NCBI GenBank assembly: GCA_947446855.1
Contig: CANFIH010000021.1
Span: forward strand, 1-36,109
DNA: 36,109 bases
From: Burkholderiales bacterium
GTDB taxonomy: Bacteria; Pseudomonadota; Gammaproteobacteria; Burkholderiales; Burkholderiaceae_C
Reading direction: 5' to 3'
The first letter of the stretch is position 1. The number at the start of each line of letters is the position of its first letter. Made by a program: the position numbers and the translations under genes. The notes beneath the pieces are model-generated. The model was not told where the DNA came from, did no database searches, and was given only the letters and a program-made list of their open reading frames with translations. Positions 1 to 7,352 of this stretch are shown one piece after another.

Positions 1-522
1 ACCAAGCAGGCTGAAACTGGATTTTTTGCCGGGAATGTCTACTGCCCCCAACATGACGCCGCCGATGTTGGCCGGTGTCGGCAAAATGCCCGCTCCTTGG
101 ATTTCCTCTGCACCGGCCCAATGCGCGGAACCATGCAAATCATTTCGTTCGTCTTGGAGCTTGCGGGTGCGCCGGAATACGTAGGCCACGGGCAGAACGA
201 TCGCGCCCATCGCACCGACAGCCAAAAGCACTTGTGCGGTCTTGATGACGGTCAGGACGTCAGGTGACGAGTCGGGTCGGAAGAACCGGAAGATCCAGAT
301 CAAGATTTTCCAGGGCCAGTAAATCCGTGTCTGACCGACGATAGTGGCAGGTGCGCCAAGGGTTGGGTGGTACCGGAACTGCCACGCGGTGTACTGCGTC
401 ACCAATACGAACGTCAACGCTGTGATGAGGCCAAATAGCAGGAAGGCGACCCACACGAAGCGGGTGATATCACCTTGGGCGCGGGGAATGACGTAAAGCG
501 GTTGGCGCTGTGGCTCGGACAT
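1..522 (-). CDS. traG: Type IV coupling protein VirD4/TraG, N-terminal part (cut by window edge)
   Basis: The coupling protein is the membrane ATPase that hands relaxosome DNA to the conjugative type IV secretion channel. The 174 residues visible start MSEPQRQPLYVIPR and hold two hydrophobic segments (about residues 21-42 and 92-115). They are followed by an LHGSAHWA motif (about 131-138), typical of the region just before the ATPase domain in VirD4/TraG proteins. The Walker motifs would lie beyond the window. The ATG at 522 is supported by a Shine-Dalgarno AAGGGA four bases upstream. The gene diverges from the AbiE-type pair and is far from the trb genes at the other end of the window. Family assignment rests on the motif and topology; the ATPase core is not seen. 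Confidence 0.85.
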   Translation of the reverse strand, partial: MSEPQRQPLYVIPRAQGDITRFVWVAFLLFGLITALTFVLVTQYTAWQFRYHPTLGAPATIVGQTRIYWPWKILIWIFRFFRPDSSPDVLTVIKTAQVLLAVGAMGAIVLPVAYVFRRTRKLQDERNDLHGSAHWAGAEEIQGAGILPTPANIGGVMLGAVDIPGKKSSFSLLG

Positions 523-532
523 TGAATCCCTT

Positions 533-551
533 GGTATCGGTGTTCGATACC
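533..551 (-). promoter_or_regulatory. Stem-loop in the traG leader
   Basis: A perfect 7-bp inverted repeat (GGTATCG, 5-base loop, CGATACC) ends next to the traG Shine-Dalgarno sequence. There is no T-run, so it is not an obvious terminator. It could be an operator or a translational control hairpin. Confidence 0.4.
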
Positions 552-644
552 GGGGGCGTGCAATCGGAGAGGTCGATTTGCAGGCTGATTTGCTTATCCA
601 GTAAACAAGCATCCCCTCCAATTGGGGCCACCGAATTGGATAGC

Positions 645-702
645 TGATGCCATGGTGTTGGCATCAACATCTTCAAAGTGTCAGAAATTGTATAATATTT
701 CT
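645..702 (+). promoter_or_regulatory. Promoter and candidate operators of the AbiE-type pair
   Basis: A perfect -10 box TATAAT lies at 691-696. It is bracketed by an inverted repeat, AGAAAT (683-688) and ATTTCT (697-702). Just upstream is a second perfect repeat, TGATGCCA (645-652) and TGGCATCA (659-666). No good -35 box is visible at 17 bases spacing. AbiEi antitoxins are known to repress their own promoter by binding inverted repeats, so these two repeats are the natural candidates; that link is inference. Confidence 0.55.
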
Positions 703-719
703 ACCACTTGAGATTGACC

Positions 720-1316
720 ATGGAAACCCTCGCCAAAAAAATACTGGAGCACGCCACCGGGTTGCCGGAGGGCACGCCCTTGGCGGCCAAGGAATTGCTT
801 CACCTTGGTGGACGGGCAGCGGTGGACCAGGTCTTGTCCCGTCTGGTGAAGCGGGGCACCTTGTTGCGTGCTGGTCGGGGTGTCTACGTTCTGCCTGTCC
901 AGAGCAGTTTCGGCACCCGTGCCCCATCGGCGGTCAAGATGGTCGAGGGTCTGGCGAGCCAGCGCGGTGAGGTCATCGTGTCCCATGGGGCGGCAGCTGC
1001 CAACGCGCTCGGTCTGACGACCCAGGTTCCCATGCGCTCAGTCTTTCTCACATCAGGGCGCAATCGCAGGCTTACATTGGGTGCGCAAGCGGTCGAGTTT
1101 CGACATGCACCAGCATGGCAATTGCTGTTTCCCGGGCGGGCTGCGGGTGATGTGGTGCGGGCACTGGCCTGGCTGGGGCCTCAAAAAGCAGGAGCAGCGC
1201 TCCAGGCGCTGCGTTCGAAACTGTCGCCACCAGAGTTGGAAGAGGTGGCTTCAGCCCGGGCGCGGCTGCCGACGTGGATGGCGCAAGAGGTCAGTGCTTT
1301 GGTTCATCATGGCTGA
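720..1316 (+). CDS. AbiEi-type antitoxin (DUF6088-like, N-terminal winged helix)
   Basis: Probable antitoxin and autorepressor of a type IV toxin-antitoxin/abortive infection pair. The 198-residue protein (METLAKKILEHATGLPEG...) starts with a winged-helix-like segment ending in LVKRGTLLRAGRGVYVLP (about 43-62), the usual N-terminal signature of AbiEi-like antitoxins. The C-terminal half has the alternating helices seen in DUF6088 proteins. An in-frame TTG at 708 would add four residues, but the ATG at 720 is preferred. The 3' end overlaps the toxin start by 8 bases, so the two genes are translationally coupled. A near-consensus -10 box with flanking inverted repeats lies 25 bases upstream. 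Assignment to the antitoxin role is strengthened by the nucleotidyltransferase that follows. Confidence 0.8.
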   Translation: METLAKKILEHATGLPEGTPLAAKELLHLGGRAAVDQVLSRLVKRGTLLRAGRGVYVLPVQSSFGTRAPSAVKMVEGLASQRGEVIVSHGAAAANALGLTTQVPMRSVFLTSGRNRRLTLGAQAVEFRHAPAWQLLFPGRAAGDVVRALAWLGPQKAGAALQALRSKLSPPELEEVASARARLPTWMAQEVSALVHHG

Positions 1317-2322
1317 GTTTTTCCAGCTTTCACCGGCAGAGCGACTGGAGGCGCTGGCGTTCGCCGCCGACGCGTCGGGTCGTCCGCCCCATTTGCTTGA
1401 GAAAGACATCTGGGTGGTCTGGTCACTTCGCCACCTTTTTGCCGGACCTTTTGCAGAGCACCTGGTATTCAAAGGCGGGACGTCCTTGTCAAAGGCCTAT
1501 GGAGCAATCCGGCGCTTCTCGGAGGACGTAGACCTGACTTACGACATCCGGGCCATAGCCAGAGAACTGGTTGGCGATGCCGATGTGCCGTTGCCAATCA
1601 GCAAGAGCCAAGAGAAGAAGTGGAGCAAGGAGATTCGATCCCGACTGTCGAACTGGGTTGGCAGCGAAATTGTGCCCAGACTCCAGCAAGACCTTGCGTC
1701 GCAAGGTCTTACGGCCACCGCACGGGCGGAAGACGACAAGGTTTTCATTGAGTATGTTCCCTTTGCTGTGGGTACCGGCTATGTTGCCCCTGCCGTCATG
1801 CTGGAGTTTGGCGCCCGCTCCACGGGCGAACCCAGTGAATGGCGCGATGTTCAATGTGATGCCGCCGCGTACCTGCCGACAGTGGTATTTCCGATGGCCA
1901 GGCCACAGGTCATGCGTGCAGAACGCACCTTCTGGGAGAAGGCCACCGCGATCCATGTATTTTGTGCGCAAGGGGCCTTCCGTGGCGGTGATCGTTTTGC
2001 CCGCCATTGGCATGATGTGGTGCGACTCGATGCCGCTGGCATTGCAGATTCAGCCATCGCCGATACGGCGCTGGCCAAGGCGGTTGCCGACCACAAAAGC
2101 ATCTTCTTTGCAGAGAAGACCCCGGCCGGTGACACGATCGACTACCACGCCACCGTCTCGGGCCAGCTCCAGCTTGTGCCGCTGGGCGCTGCATTGGAAA
2201 CCTTGCAGGCTGACTATCAGCACATGGTTGATGACGGTCTGTTCTTGGACGACGCCGAACCCTTCGAGTTACTCATAGAACAATGCCGACGCATTGAGCA
2301 AAGCGCTAACGCCAAGCGCTGA
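1309..2322 (+). CDS. AbiEii/AbiGii-type nucleotidyltransferase toxin
   Basis: Probable toxin of the pair, a cytoplasmic nucleotidyltransferase of the DNA polymerase beta-like fold. In the 337-residue protein the signature KGGTSLSKAY (residues 55-64) is followed by FSEDVDL (70-76), giving the GGTSL and D73-x-D75 metal/nucleotide motifs. The conserved block RTFWEKATAIH follows further on. Known AbiEii relatives inhibit growth by transferring nucleotides to RNA, in some homologues tRNA; the target here is unknown. The open frame continues upstream to 1081, but the ATG at 1309 overlaps the antitoxin stop in the usual way and the upstream part has no family similarity. All active-site residues are intact, so the pair is probably functional. 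Confidence 0.85.
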   Translation: MAEFFQLSPAERLEALAFAADASGRPPHLLEKDIWVVWSLRHLFAGPFAEHLVFKGGTSLSKAYGAIRRFSEDVDLTYDIRAIARELVGDADVPLPISKSQEKKWSKEIRSRLSNWVGSEIVPRLQQDLASQGLTATARAEDDKVFIEYVPFAVGTGYVAPAVMLEFGARSTGEPSEWRDVQCDAAAYLPTVVFPMARPQVMRAERTFWEKATAIHVFCAQGAFRGGDRFARHWHDVVRLDAAGIADSAIADTALAKAVADHKSIFFAEKTPAGDTIDYHATVSGQLQLVPLGAALETLQADYQHMVDDGLFLDDAEPFELLIEQCRRIEQSANAKR

Positions 2323-2330
2323 ATGATCTT

Positions 2331-2346
2331 GCTGGGCATACCCAGC
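2331..2346 (+). terminator. Hairpin after the toxin gene
   Basis: GCTGGG, loop CATA, CCCAGC form a perfect 6-bp stem nine bases after the toxin stop codon. There is no clear T-run, so it would be a weak or Rho-assisted terminator at best. Confidence 0.35.
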
Positions 2347-2679
2347 TAGGGTTCCCCCGTGCGAGCCATGTCATTTTTGGCGTTAAGGAAATTTCTGAAC
2401 ACACTCAATGAGTTGCAGACTTCCCCGCGGCCTCCCCAATGATCTTTGACACCTGAAGGCGGATTTGCTCCGTTACCCGTTCGGAGGTTTCCAGTTGGAC
2501 CTTCATTGCCAGGAATTCACTGCTAAGTTCTTAGATTCGTCCTGCTGCCGCCAGATGCAATCCCGTCCGGGCAGGAACTAGCGCCCTCAAAAGACCCGCA
2601 AAGTCATTCCTGTGATACGTTCGAATATATGTCTACTTATAAAGGCTGATTATTTTTTCAGCCCTACCTATAGTGTTCA
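2347..2679. other. Intergenic region with a minus-strand coding remnant
   Basis: No intact gene is visible. On the minus strand an open stretch (about 2405-2530) encodes a short helical, charged tail (…VQLETSERVTEQIRLQVSK…) that ends at a stop and is closed upstream by another stop. It looks like the C-terminal scrap of a coiled-coil protein. A perfect 6-bp hairpin, GGCTGA...TCAGCC, lies at 2644-2663. The rest shows nothing recognisable. Confidence 0.4.
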
Positions 2680-2708
2680 TTGACTTGCAAAACCACTAGC
2701 AGTACCAT
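2680..2708 (+). promoter_or_regulatory. Predicted sigma-70 promoter of the E2/E1/JAB-patatin operon
   Basis: TTGACT (2680-2685) matches five of six -35 bases. After exactly 17 bases comes TACCAT (2703-2708), four of six -10 bases. Transcription would start near 2715, inside the CIRCE element that follows. Confidence 0.55.
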
Positions 2709-2711
2709 TTG

Positions 2712-2738
2712 TCAGCACTCATGGCGGTTGAGTGCTAA
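2712..2738 (+). promoter_or_regulatory. CIRCE element (HrcA operator) upstream of the defence operon
   Basis: The sequence TCAGCACTC-N9-GAGTGCTAA matches the CIRCE consensus TTAGCACTC-N9-GAGTGCTAA at 17 of 18 positions with the exact spacer length. About 3e-5 such sites would be expected by chance in 36 kb of random sequence. CIRCE is bound by the heat-shock repressor HrcA, whose activity depends on GroEL. It covers the predicted start of transcription and ends 29 bases before the first ATG, a standard repressing position. That HrcA acts here is inference; the sequence match is direct. Confidence 0.85.
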
Positions 2739-2767
2739 TTTTCGTTGCCGCCGAATACGAGGGAAAT

Positions 2768-3943
2768 ATGAGTCAAACACATCTGGTTCGGTTCTACCCG
2801 GTAGGCAACGGGGACACAAGTCAAATCATCGCAATCGATGGGAAGAGGTATCTGTTCGACTACTGCCACCGAAAGCAAGACAAGGACGACAAACGCATAG
2901 ATCTGTACAACCGCCTGAACGAGGAACTAGAAGCAGATCACCGGAACTACTTTGACGTGGTTGCCTTTACGCATGCTGACCTGGACCACATCGCCGGTAG
3001 CACGGAATTCTTCCACCTGAACCACAGCGGTAGCTATCAAGGTGGCCGGCGCAAAATCATCTCGGAGTTGTGGGTTCCCGCAGCCATGTTGCTGGAGCCG
3101 GTTGGGAAGGGCGAACAGTCGGATGAATTCGCTCTGTGGCGTAAAGAGGCCCGCCACCGCCTCCTAGACGGCAAAGGCATCCGGGTTTTCTCCCAACCGA
3201 AACCGCTCATGGACTGGCTCGAACCCAAGTTGAAAGAACGGGGTGAAAGTCCGCAAGCACGCGACCATCTGTTTGTAGACGCCGGCACACTGGTACCGGG
3301 TTATACATTGCAGAACGAGGGCATCGAGTTCTTCTGTCACAGCCCGTTTATCGAACATTGCGAGGACGGAGACATCGTCCGCAATGATGCGGCCCTGATC
3401 CTCAACATCCGCATGCGCGTTGCCGACATGGATACCGACTTCTTCCAGGTCGGTGATAGCACTTGGGAGGTGTTGGATGACGTAGTCCGAATCACGCAAT
3501 TCCACGGCAATGACGACCGACTGCGGTGGGACCTTTTCAATGTTCCGCACCACTGCAGTTACCTTGCCTTGAGCGATGAAAAAGGCGACGTTAGGACAGC
3601 TCCTAAGCCGAGAGTCAAGGAGCTGCTGGAGGCTGGCCAACCCGGAAGCTACATGGTCAGTTCCAGTGATCCCATCATCGAAACCAAAGAGGCCTACGAG
3701 CAAGTTCAGCCACCTCATGTGCAAGCGCGCAACACCTATGTGGAGTCCCTCGCGAAGGTCAGGGGCCGGAAATTTATGGTCACAATGTCTGAACCGAGCG
3801 GGTACAACCCACAACCCATCGAGTTTGCCATCGGTTCAGGGGGCGTCGCCAAACTGGCTGCAGCGGCAACTGGTGCTGCAATGGCTGCGGTCAGCAGCCC
3901 GTCGCGCAATGGCTTCTCAACCCCGGCACCGAAGTTAGGCTGA
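2768..3943 (+). CDS. MBL-fold metallohydrolase, first gene of the ubiquitin-like operon
   Basis: A 391-residue metallo-beta-lactamase-fold protein. The metal motif H69-A-D71-L-D73-H74 (FTHADLDHIAG) is intact. Further candidate ligands appear in a GD motif (QVGDSTWE) and in NVPHHCS. This H-x-D-x-D-H form is that of ComEC-type MBL domains, many of which act on nucleic acids; the substrate here is unknown. The last 35 residues are rich in Ala, Gly and Ser, look flexible and end in SRNGFSTPAPKLG, so the final residue is glycine. The ATG at 2768 has GAGGG just upstream; a GTG at 2732 lies inside the CIRCE element and is rejected. The stop is two bases before the next gene. MBL genes beside fused E2/E1/JAB genes have been noted in comparative genomics (from memory). 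Confidence 0.85.
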   Translation: MSQTHLVRFYPVGNGDTSQIIAIDGKRYLFDYCHRKQDKDDKRIDLYNRLNEELEADHRNYFDVVAFTHADLDHIAGSTEFFHLNHSGSYQGGRRKIISELWVPAAMLLEPVGKGEQSDEFALWRKEARHRLLDGKGIRVFSQPKPLMDWLEPKLKERGESPQARDHLFVDAGTLVPGYTLQNEGIEFFCHSPFIEHCEDGDIVRNDAALILNIRMRVADMDTDFFQVGDSTWEVLDDVVRITQFHGNDDRLRWDLFNVPHHCSYLALSDEKGDVRTAPKPRVKELLEAGQPGSYMVSSSDPIIETKEAYEQVQPPHVQARNTYVESLAKVRGRKFMVTMSEPSGYNPQPIEFAIGSGGVAKLAAAATGAAMAAVSSPSRNGFSTPAPKLG

Positions 3944-3945
3944 TC

Positions 3946-6207
3946 ATGGCTGAATGGCATCAGCTGCCCGAAGACCAATACAAAGTACCAGCGACTACGC
4001 TGACATTGCCGCGTTCGCAAGCCATCTTGGCCGCAGTAGCGCGACGGACGGACCTATCCTTGGAATGGTGTGCTCTTTTTAAACGCGACAACCAGCCGTT
4101 GCTGGAAACCCTTGTGGTCGATTTCGCCTGCGATGGAGTACCGAATCGCAATCATGTCGGGATTGAAATTCCCGAACGCATCGCCATACGGATTGCCACT
4201 GATAAAGACCTGCCAATCGAAGTACGCGCGCTTCGCAAGGGGTTCCCGCTGCTACTGCATCAGAATGCGGTCGAGCCAAACACAGCACCCAGTCTTTGCC
4301 TGTACGCAGAACCACAAGCGGCAGTCAATCGCAGCTGGACCGCAGAACGATTTCTGCACCGAATTGAGGAATGGCTGATTCGTGCGGCAACTGGATCCCT
4401 ACACTTAGATGACCAGCCGGTTGAGCAGTTGTTCTTCACAACCCGCTCCGAGCTGGTGCTACCACACGACTATGAAGTTCGGCGAAACGAGCCCAACCTC
4501 AAAGCCTGGGGAACGGCCAGTGCCGAACGTAGCAACAAGGGTTGCACCTACACATTGCACTGGGACTCGCCTGAACTGCAGAACCAAGCCAAGCTGCTGG
4601 ATCTGTTGATCGTGTCACTTTCACCGGTTGTACATGGTCGACCAGAAGAAAACCCGGTTACCTTAGGGCAACTGCACGACATTTTTGCTCTGCGCGGCGC
4701 TGATGTGGCTGGTAGTCTGCGAGAAGCAATTCGGTCCCGAGTCTCCAGCGCCGGCCGCAATGAAAAGGAGCAAGACGGATCCACGATGATCCTGCTGGAG
4801 ATACCTGTTGTGCGCCACACCGGGGGCCCGGTTGAACGTACCTTTCGTCGTGCCTTTTTGATCATGAAAGGCTTCTTGGACCTTGGACAATCCTTGACGG
4901 CACTGATACGCCATGAAAGGAAGTTTTATGCCGAATCCAGCGGCATTTTGCAACCAATTCAATCGGACGAATGGAGAAGTACTGCGATCGAGGGGATTGA
5001 TGTTTTGTTCGCCATATCGAAGACGCTGGCTCGACTGCACTCGGGGGTAGTCCCGTCAGGCCCGATTGGCGTTTTGGTCGGGGCCGGAAGCCTTGGGGCC
5101 GTAATGCTCGACTGCTGGCTGCGAAGTGGGTGGGGAACTTGGTCGGTGGTTGACAATGACTACCTGAAGCCACACAACCTCGTCCGACACCCTGCGGAAT
5201 ACTGGGCAATTGGTTTGAACAAAGCGGTGGCTGCTGCGGCGCGTGCAAACGAGTTAGGTCAAGGCGCGAACCAGGTTAGGGCCTTTCCCATGAGCGGACT
5301 CGACGACGGCAACCCCGAGTTGCAACAGGCATTCGCCAATGCTCAGCTGGTCGTTGATGTCACCACAGATCTGGATTTCCCGCGCAAGGTGAGTCAGTAT
5401 GAAAACAAAGCGCGCCACGCAACTGCTTTTCTGACTCCCAGCACCAATGGCAGCGTACTCATGATCGAGGACGAGAGACGCGGTGCTAGGTTGCGCACAT
5501 TGGAGGCCCAGTACTACCGGGCAGTACTTAACGAGCCCTGGGGTGCAACGCATCTGCTGGGGCATAACGGTCGCCAATGGACGGGAGCGGGTTGCAGAGA
5601 CAAATCTACGGTGATGCCCTATACCGCAGTCCTTGCGCATGCGGCAAACCTGGCGGAGCAGGTTCGCGTCCATTTGGAGTCGCCCGAGGCCTGTATTCAG
5701 GTCTGGACTCGCAATCCCGCCACTGGCGACGTCTTGAATCGCGGTGTGCCGTGCACCAACGAGTGCAACATTGGGCTAGGCCAAATCACGATCTCCATAG
5801 ACGAAGGCCTCATCGCCAAGTTGCGCGCATTGCGCAAAGCACAATTGCCAAGGGAAACCGGTGGCATTTTGCTGGGCTACCACGATTTCAATCTGAACTT
5901 ATTGGTGGTGGTGGACGCAAGTCAAGCGCCTACCGATAGCGAGGCAACGGCGACAACCTTCAAACGCGGTACGGCTGGTGTAAAGCAGCTGATTGAATCC
6001 GCAGCGACTCGCACGGCCAACATCGTTCAATACGTTGGCGAGTGGCATTCTCATCCGCCCAAAGTCTCGGCTTATCCCAGCGTCGACGACAAGATTCAGG
6101 TGTTGAATCTGGCTGCCGTGCTGGCTGAAGATGGCTTACCAGTCCTGTCACTCATTGTCGGGGACGGAAGCAGCGAACTCATGGCCATGTTGGGAGCTGC
6201 TATATGA
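3946..6207 (+). CDS. E2-like / E1 (ThiF) / JAB triple-fusion ubiquitin-like conjugation protein
   Basis: One 753-residue polypeptide carries three activities of a ubiquitin-like pathway. Residues about 65-165 resemble bacterial E2-like domains, with FP, H105 and a candidate catalytic Cys118 in SLCLY, then a helix EEWLIRAATGSL. Residues about 190-365 form a linking domain I do not recognise. The E1/ThiF domain (about 370-590) has nucleotide loop GAGSLG (379-384), D403-x-D405, NLVRH (411-415) and a candidate catalytic Cys550 in GCRDKS. The C-terminal JAB/JAMM isopeptidase (about 610-753) is complete: E637 in ETGG, H701-x-H703, S712 and D715. It combines in one chain what Cap2 and Cap3 do in type II CBASS: activation, transfer and removal of a protein tail. 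The next gene overlaps by four bases (ATGA). No ubiquitin-like protein is encoded nearby, so the conjugated partner is unknown. Confidence 0.9.
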   Translation: MAEWHQLPEDQYKVPATTLTLPRSQAILAAVARRTDLSLEWCALFKRDNQPLLETLVVDFACDGVPNRNHVGIEIPERIAIRIATDKDLPIEVRALRKGFPLLLHQNAVEPNTAPSLCLYAEPQAAVNRSWTAERFLHRIEEWLIRAATGSLHLDDQPVEQLFFTTRSELVLPHDYEVRRNEPNLKAWGTASAERSNKGCTYTLHWDSPELQNQAKLLDLLIVSLSPVVHGRPEENPVTLGQLHDIFALRGADVAGSLREAIRSRVSSAGRNEKEQDGSTMILLEIPVVRHTGGPVERTFRRAFLIMKGFLDLGQSLTALIRHERKFYAESSGILQPIQSDEWRSTAIEGIDVLFAISKTLARLHSGVVPSGPIGVLVGAGSLGAVMLDCWLRSGWGTWSVVDNDYLKPHNLVRHPAEYWAIGLNKAVAAAARANELGQGANQVRAFPMSGLDDGNPELQQAFANAQLVVDVTTDLDFPRKVSQYENKARHATAFLTPSTNGSVLMIEDERRGARLRTLEAQYYRAVLNEPWGATHLLGHNGRQWTGAGCRDKSTVMPYTAVLAHAANLAEQVRVHLESPEACIQVWTRNPATGDVLNRGVPCTNECNIGLGQITISIDEGLIAKLRALRKAQLPRETGGILLGYHDFNLNLLVVVDASQAPTDSEATATTFKRGTAGVKQLIESAATRTANIVQYVGEWHSHPPKVSAYPSVDDKIQVLNLAAVLAEDGLPVLSLIVGDGSSELMAMLGAAI

Positions 6208-7283
6208 CCGACCGACCCCAGCAGAGTATCGCGATTGCGCTGTCCGGCGGCGGCATTCGCGCGATGGCGTTTCATCTGGGGGTTTTCAAATTCTTGGCTG
6301 AAATGGGCTTGCTGGAAAGGGTTTCCAAGCTGTCTTCGGTTTCTGGCGGAAGCCTGTTGGTTGGCTTGATCCTGCATCATCACAAAATGCGGTGGCCTAC
6401 TTCTTCGGAGTTTTTGGCTGACACATACCCCTCCCTGCGAACCACGTTGTGCCACACCAACCTTATTCCCGGTGCCTTGTTGGCGCTACTGAAGCCATGC
6501 AATTGGCGGTTTCTTATTTCCCGCGCCAACTTGTTGGCTAAGGCCTTGGAGTCGGTCTGGGGCATCCACGAAAAGGTTTGCGACCTTCCTGAGTTCCCAG
6601 AAATTTCATTCAATGGAACGACCGCCGAAAATGGCAAGCGTTTCCGATTCAAGCGTGACTCAATGGGCGATTACTTGCTGGGCTATGCCAAGCCCCAAGA
6701 TTTCCAGTTGGCCGAAGCATTGGCGGTGTCAGCCGCAGTGCCCGGCGTCTTTGGGCCACTTGCTATCGAGGCCTCCAAGTTCAACTGGGAGCGGCGTGCC
6801 AATTGGGGCGCCCCGAAAGATGATCTGCAGCAGGTCCCGCCGTCGTTTAAACGCCTGCACCTATACGACGGAGGCGCTTACGACAATTTGGGGATTGAGC
6901 CGTTTTTTGACTGTGGCAAGAATGCCGCCAAGGAAGGTGCGGATGATTGCTACATCATTGTTAGCGATGCCGGTGCCGTATTGAAGGATGGATTCAGAAT
7001 GCACCCATTCAACTTCATGCGACTCAAGCGCGTGTCGGACATCCAGGGTGAACAGACCCGCTCGCTGCGTGTACGGTCATTTTGGACATTTCTGAAGCGA
7101 AGTGCTACGGGTGGTGCTTATATCTATATCGCAGAACCACCAATCCCTCCAGACAAATCCGCTCAAGGCGCGATTTTTTATCGCACGACACTGTCACCCT
7201 TGTCCGAATCAGATTTCGACGCCATTGCCGATCGGGGTCACGCAGTGGCAAACTTGAACCAGCAACTGGCAAGCTTCACTTGA
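6204..7283 (+). CDS. Patatin-like phospholipase, probable effector
   Basis: A 359-residue patatin-fold lipid hydrolase. The oxyanion loop GGGIRA is at 15-20, the nucleophile Ser47 lies in SVSGGS (45-50) and the catalytic Asp222 in DGGAYDNLG (222-230), so the Ser-Asp dyad is present. The nucleophile elbow reads S-x-S-x-G rather than G-x-S-x-G, a variation some patatins tolerate. Patatin phospholipases such as CapV are membrane-degrading effectors of CBASS anti-phage systems. By analogy this one may destroy membranes when the operon is triggered; that role is inferred from its neighbours. The start overlaps the preceding stop (ATGA), so its synthesis is coupled to the E2/E1/JAB protein. Confidence 0.88.
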   Translation: MTDRPQQSIAIALSGGGIRAMAFHLGVFKFLAEMGLLERVSKLSSVSGGSLLVGLILHHHKMRWPTSSEFLADTYPSLRTTLCHTNLIPGALLALLKPCNWRFLISRANLLAKALESVWGIHEKVCDLPEFPEISFNGTTAENGKRFRFKRDSMGDYLLGYAKPQDFQLAEALAVSAAVPGVFGPLAIEASKFNWERRANWGAPKDDLQQVPPSFKRLHLYDGGAYDNLGIEPFFDCGKNAAKEGADDCYIIVSDAGAVLKDGFRMHPFNFMRLKRVSDIQGEQTRSLRVRSFWTFLKRSATGGAYIYIAEPPIPPDKSAQGAIFYRTTLSPLSESDFDAIADRGHAVANLNQQLASFT

Positions 7284-7352
7284 TGTCAACAATGGTTTCT
7301 ATGTCATCACGTGGACTGGATGGCTTCAAAACTTCAGGGAGTGAGTTCAACA

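Noticed and set aside
2684-2711. Sigma-32 type heat-shock promoter (CTTGCAA and TACCATTTG)
   Set aside because: The -35 part fits fairly well, but the spacer is 12 bases and the -10 part matches poorly; the overlapping sigma-70 promoter is the simpler reading.
2732-2767. GTG start for the first MBL protein
   Set aside because: It lies inside the CIRCE element, next to the predicted transcription start, and adds residues without family support.
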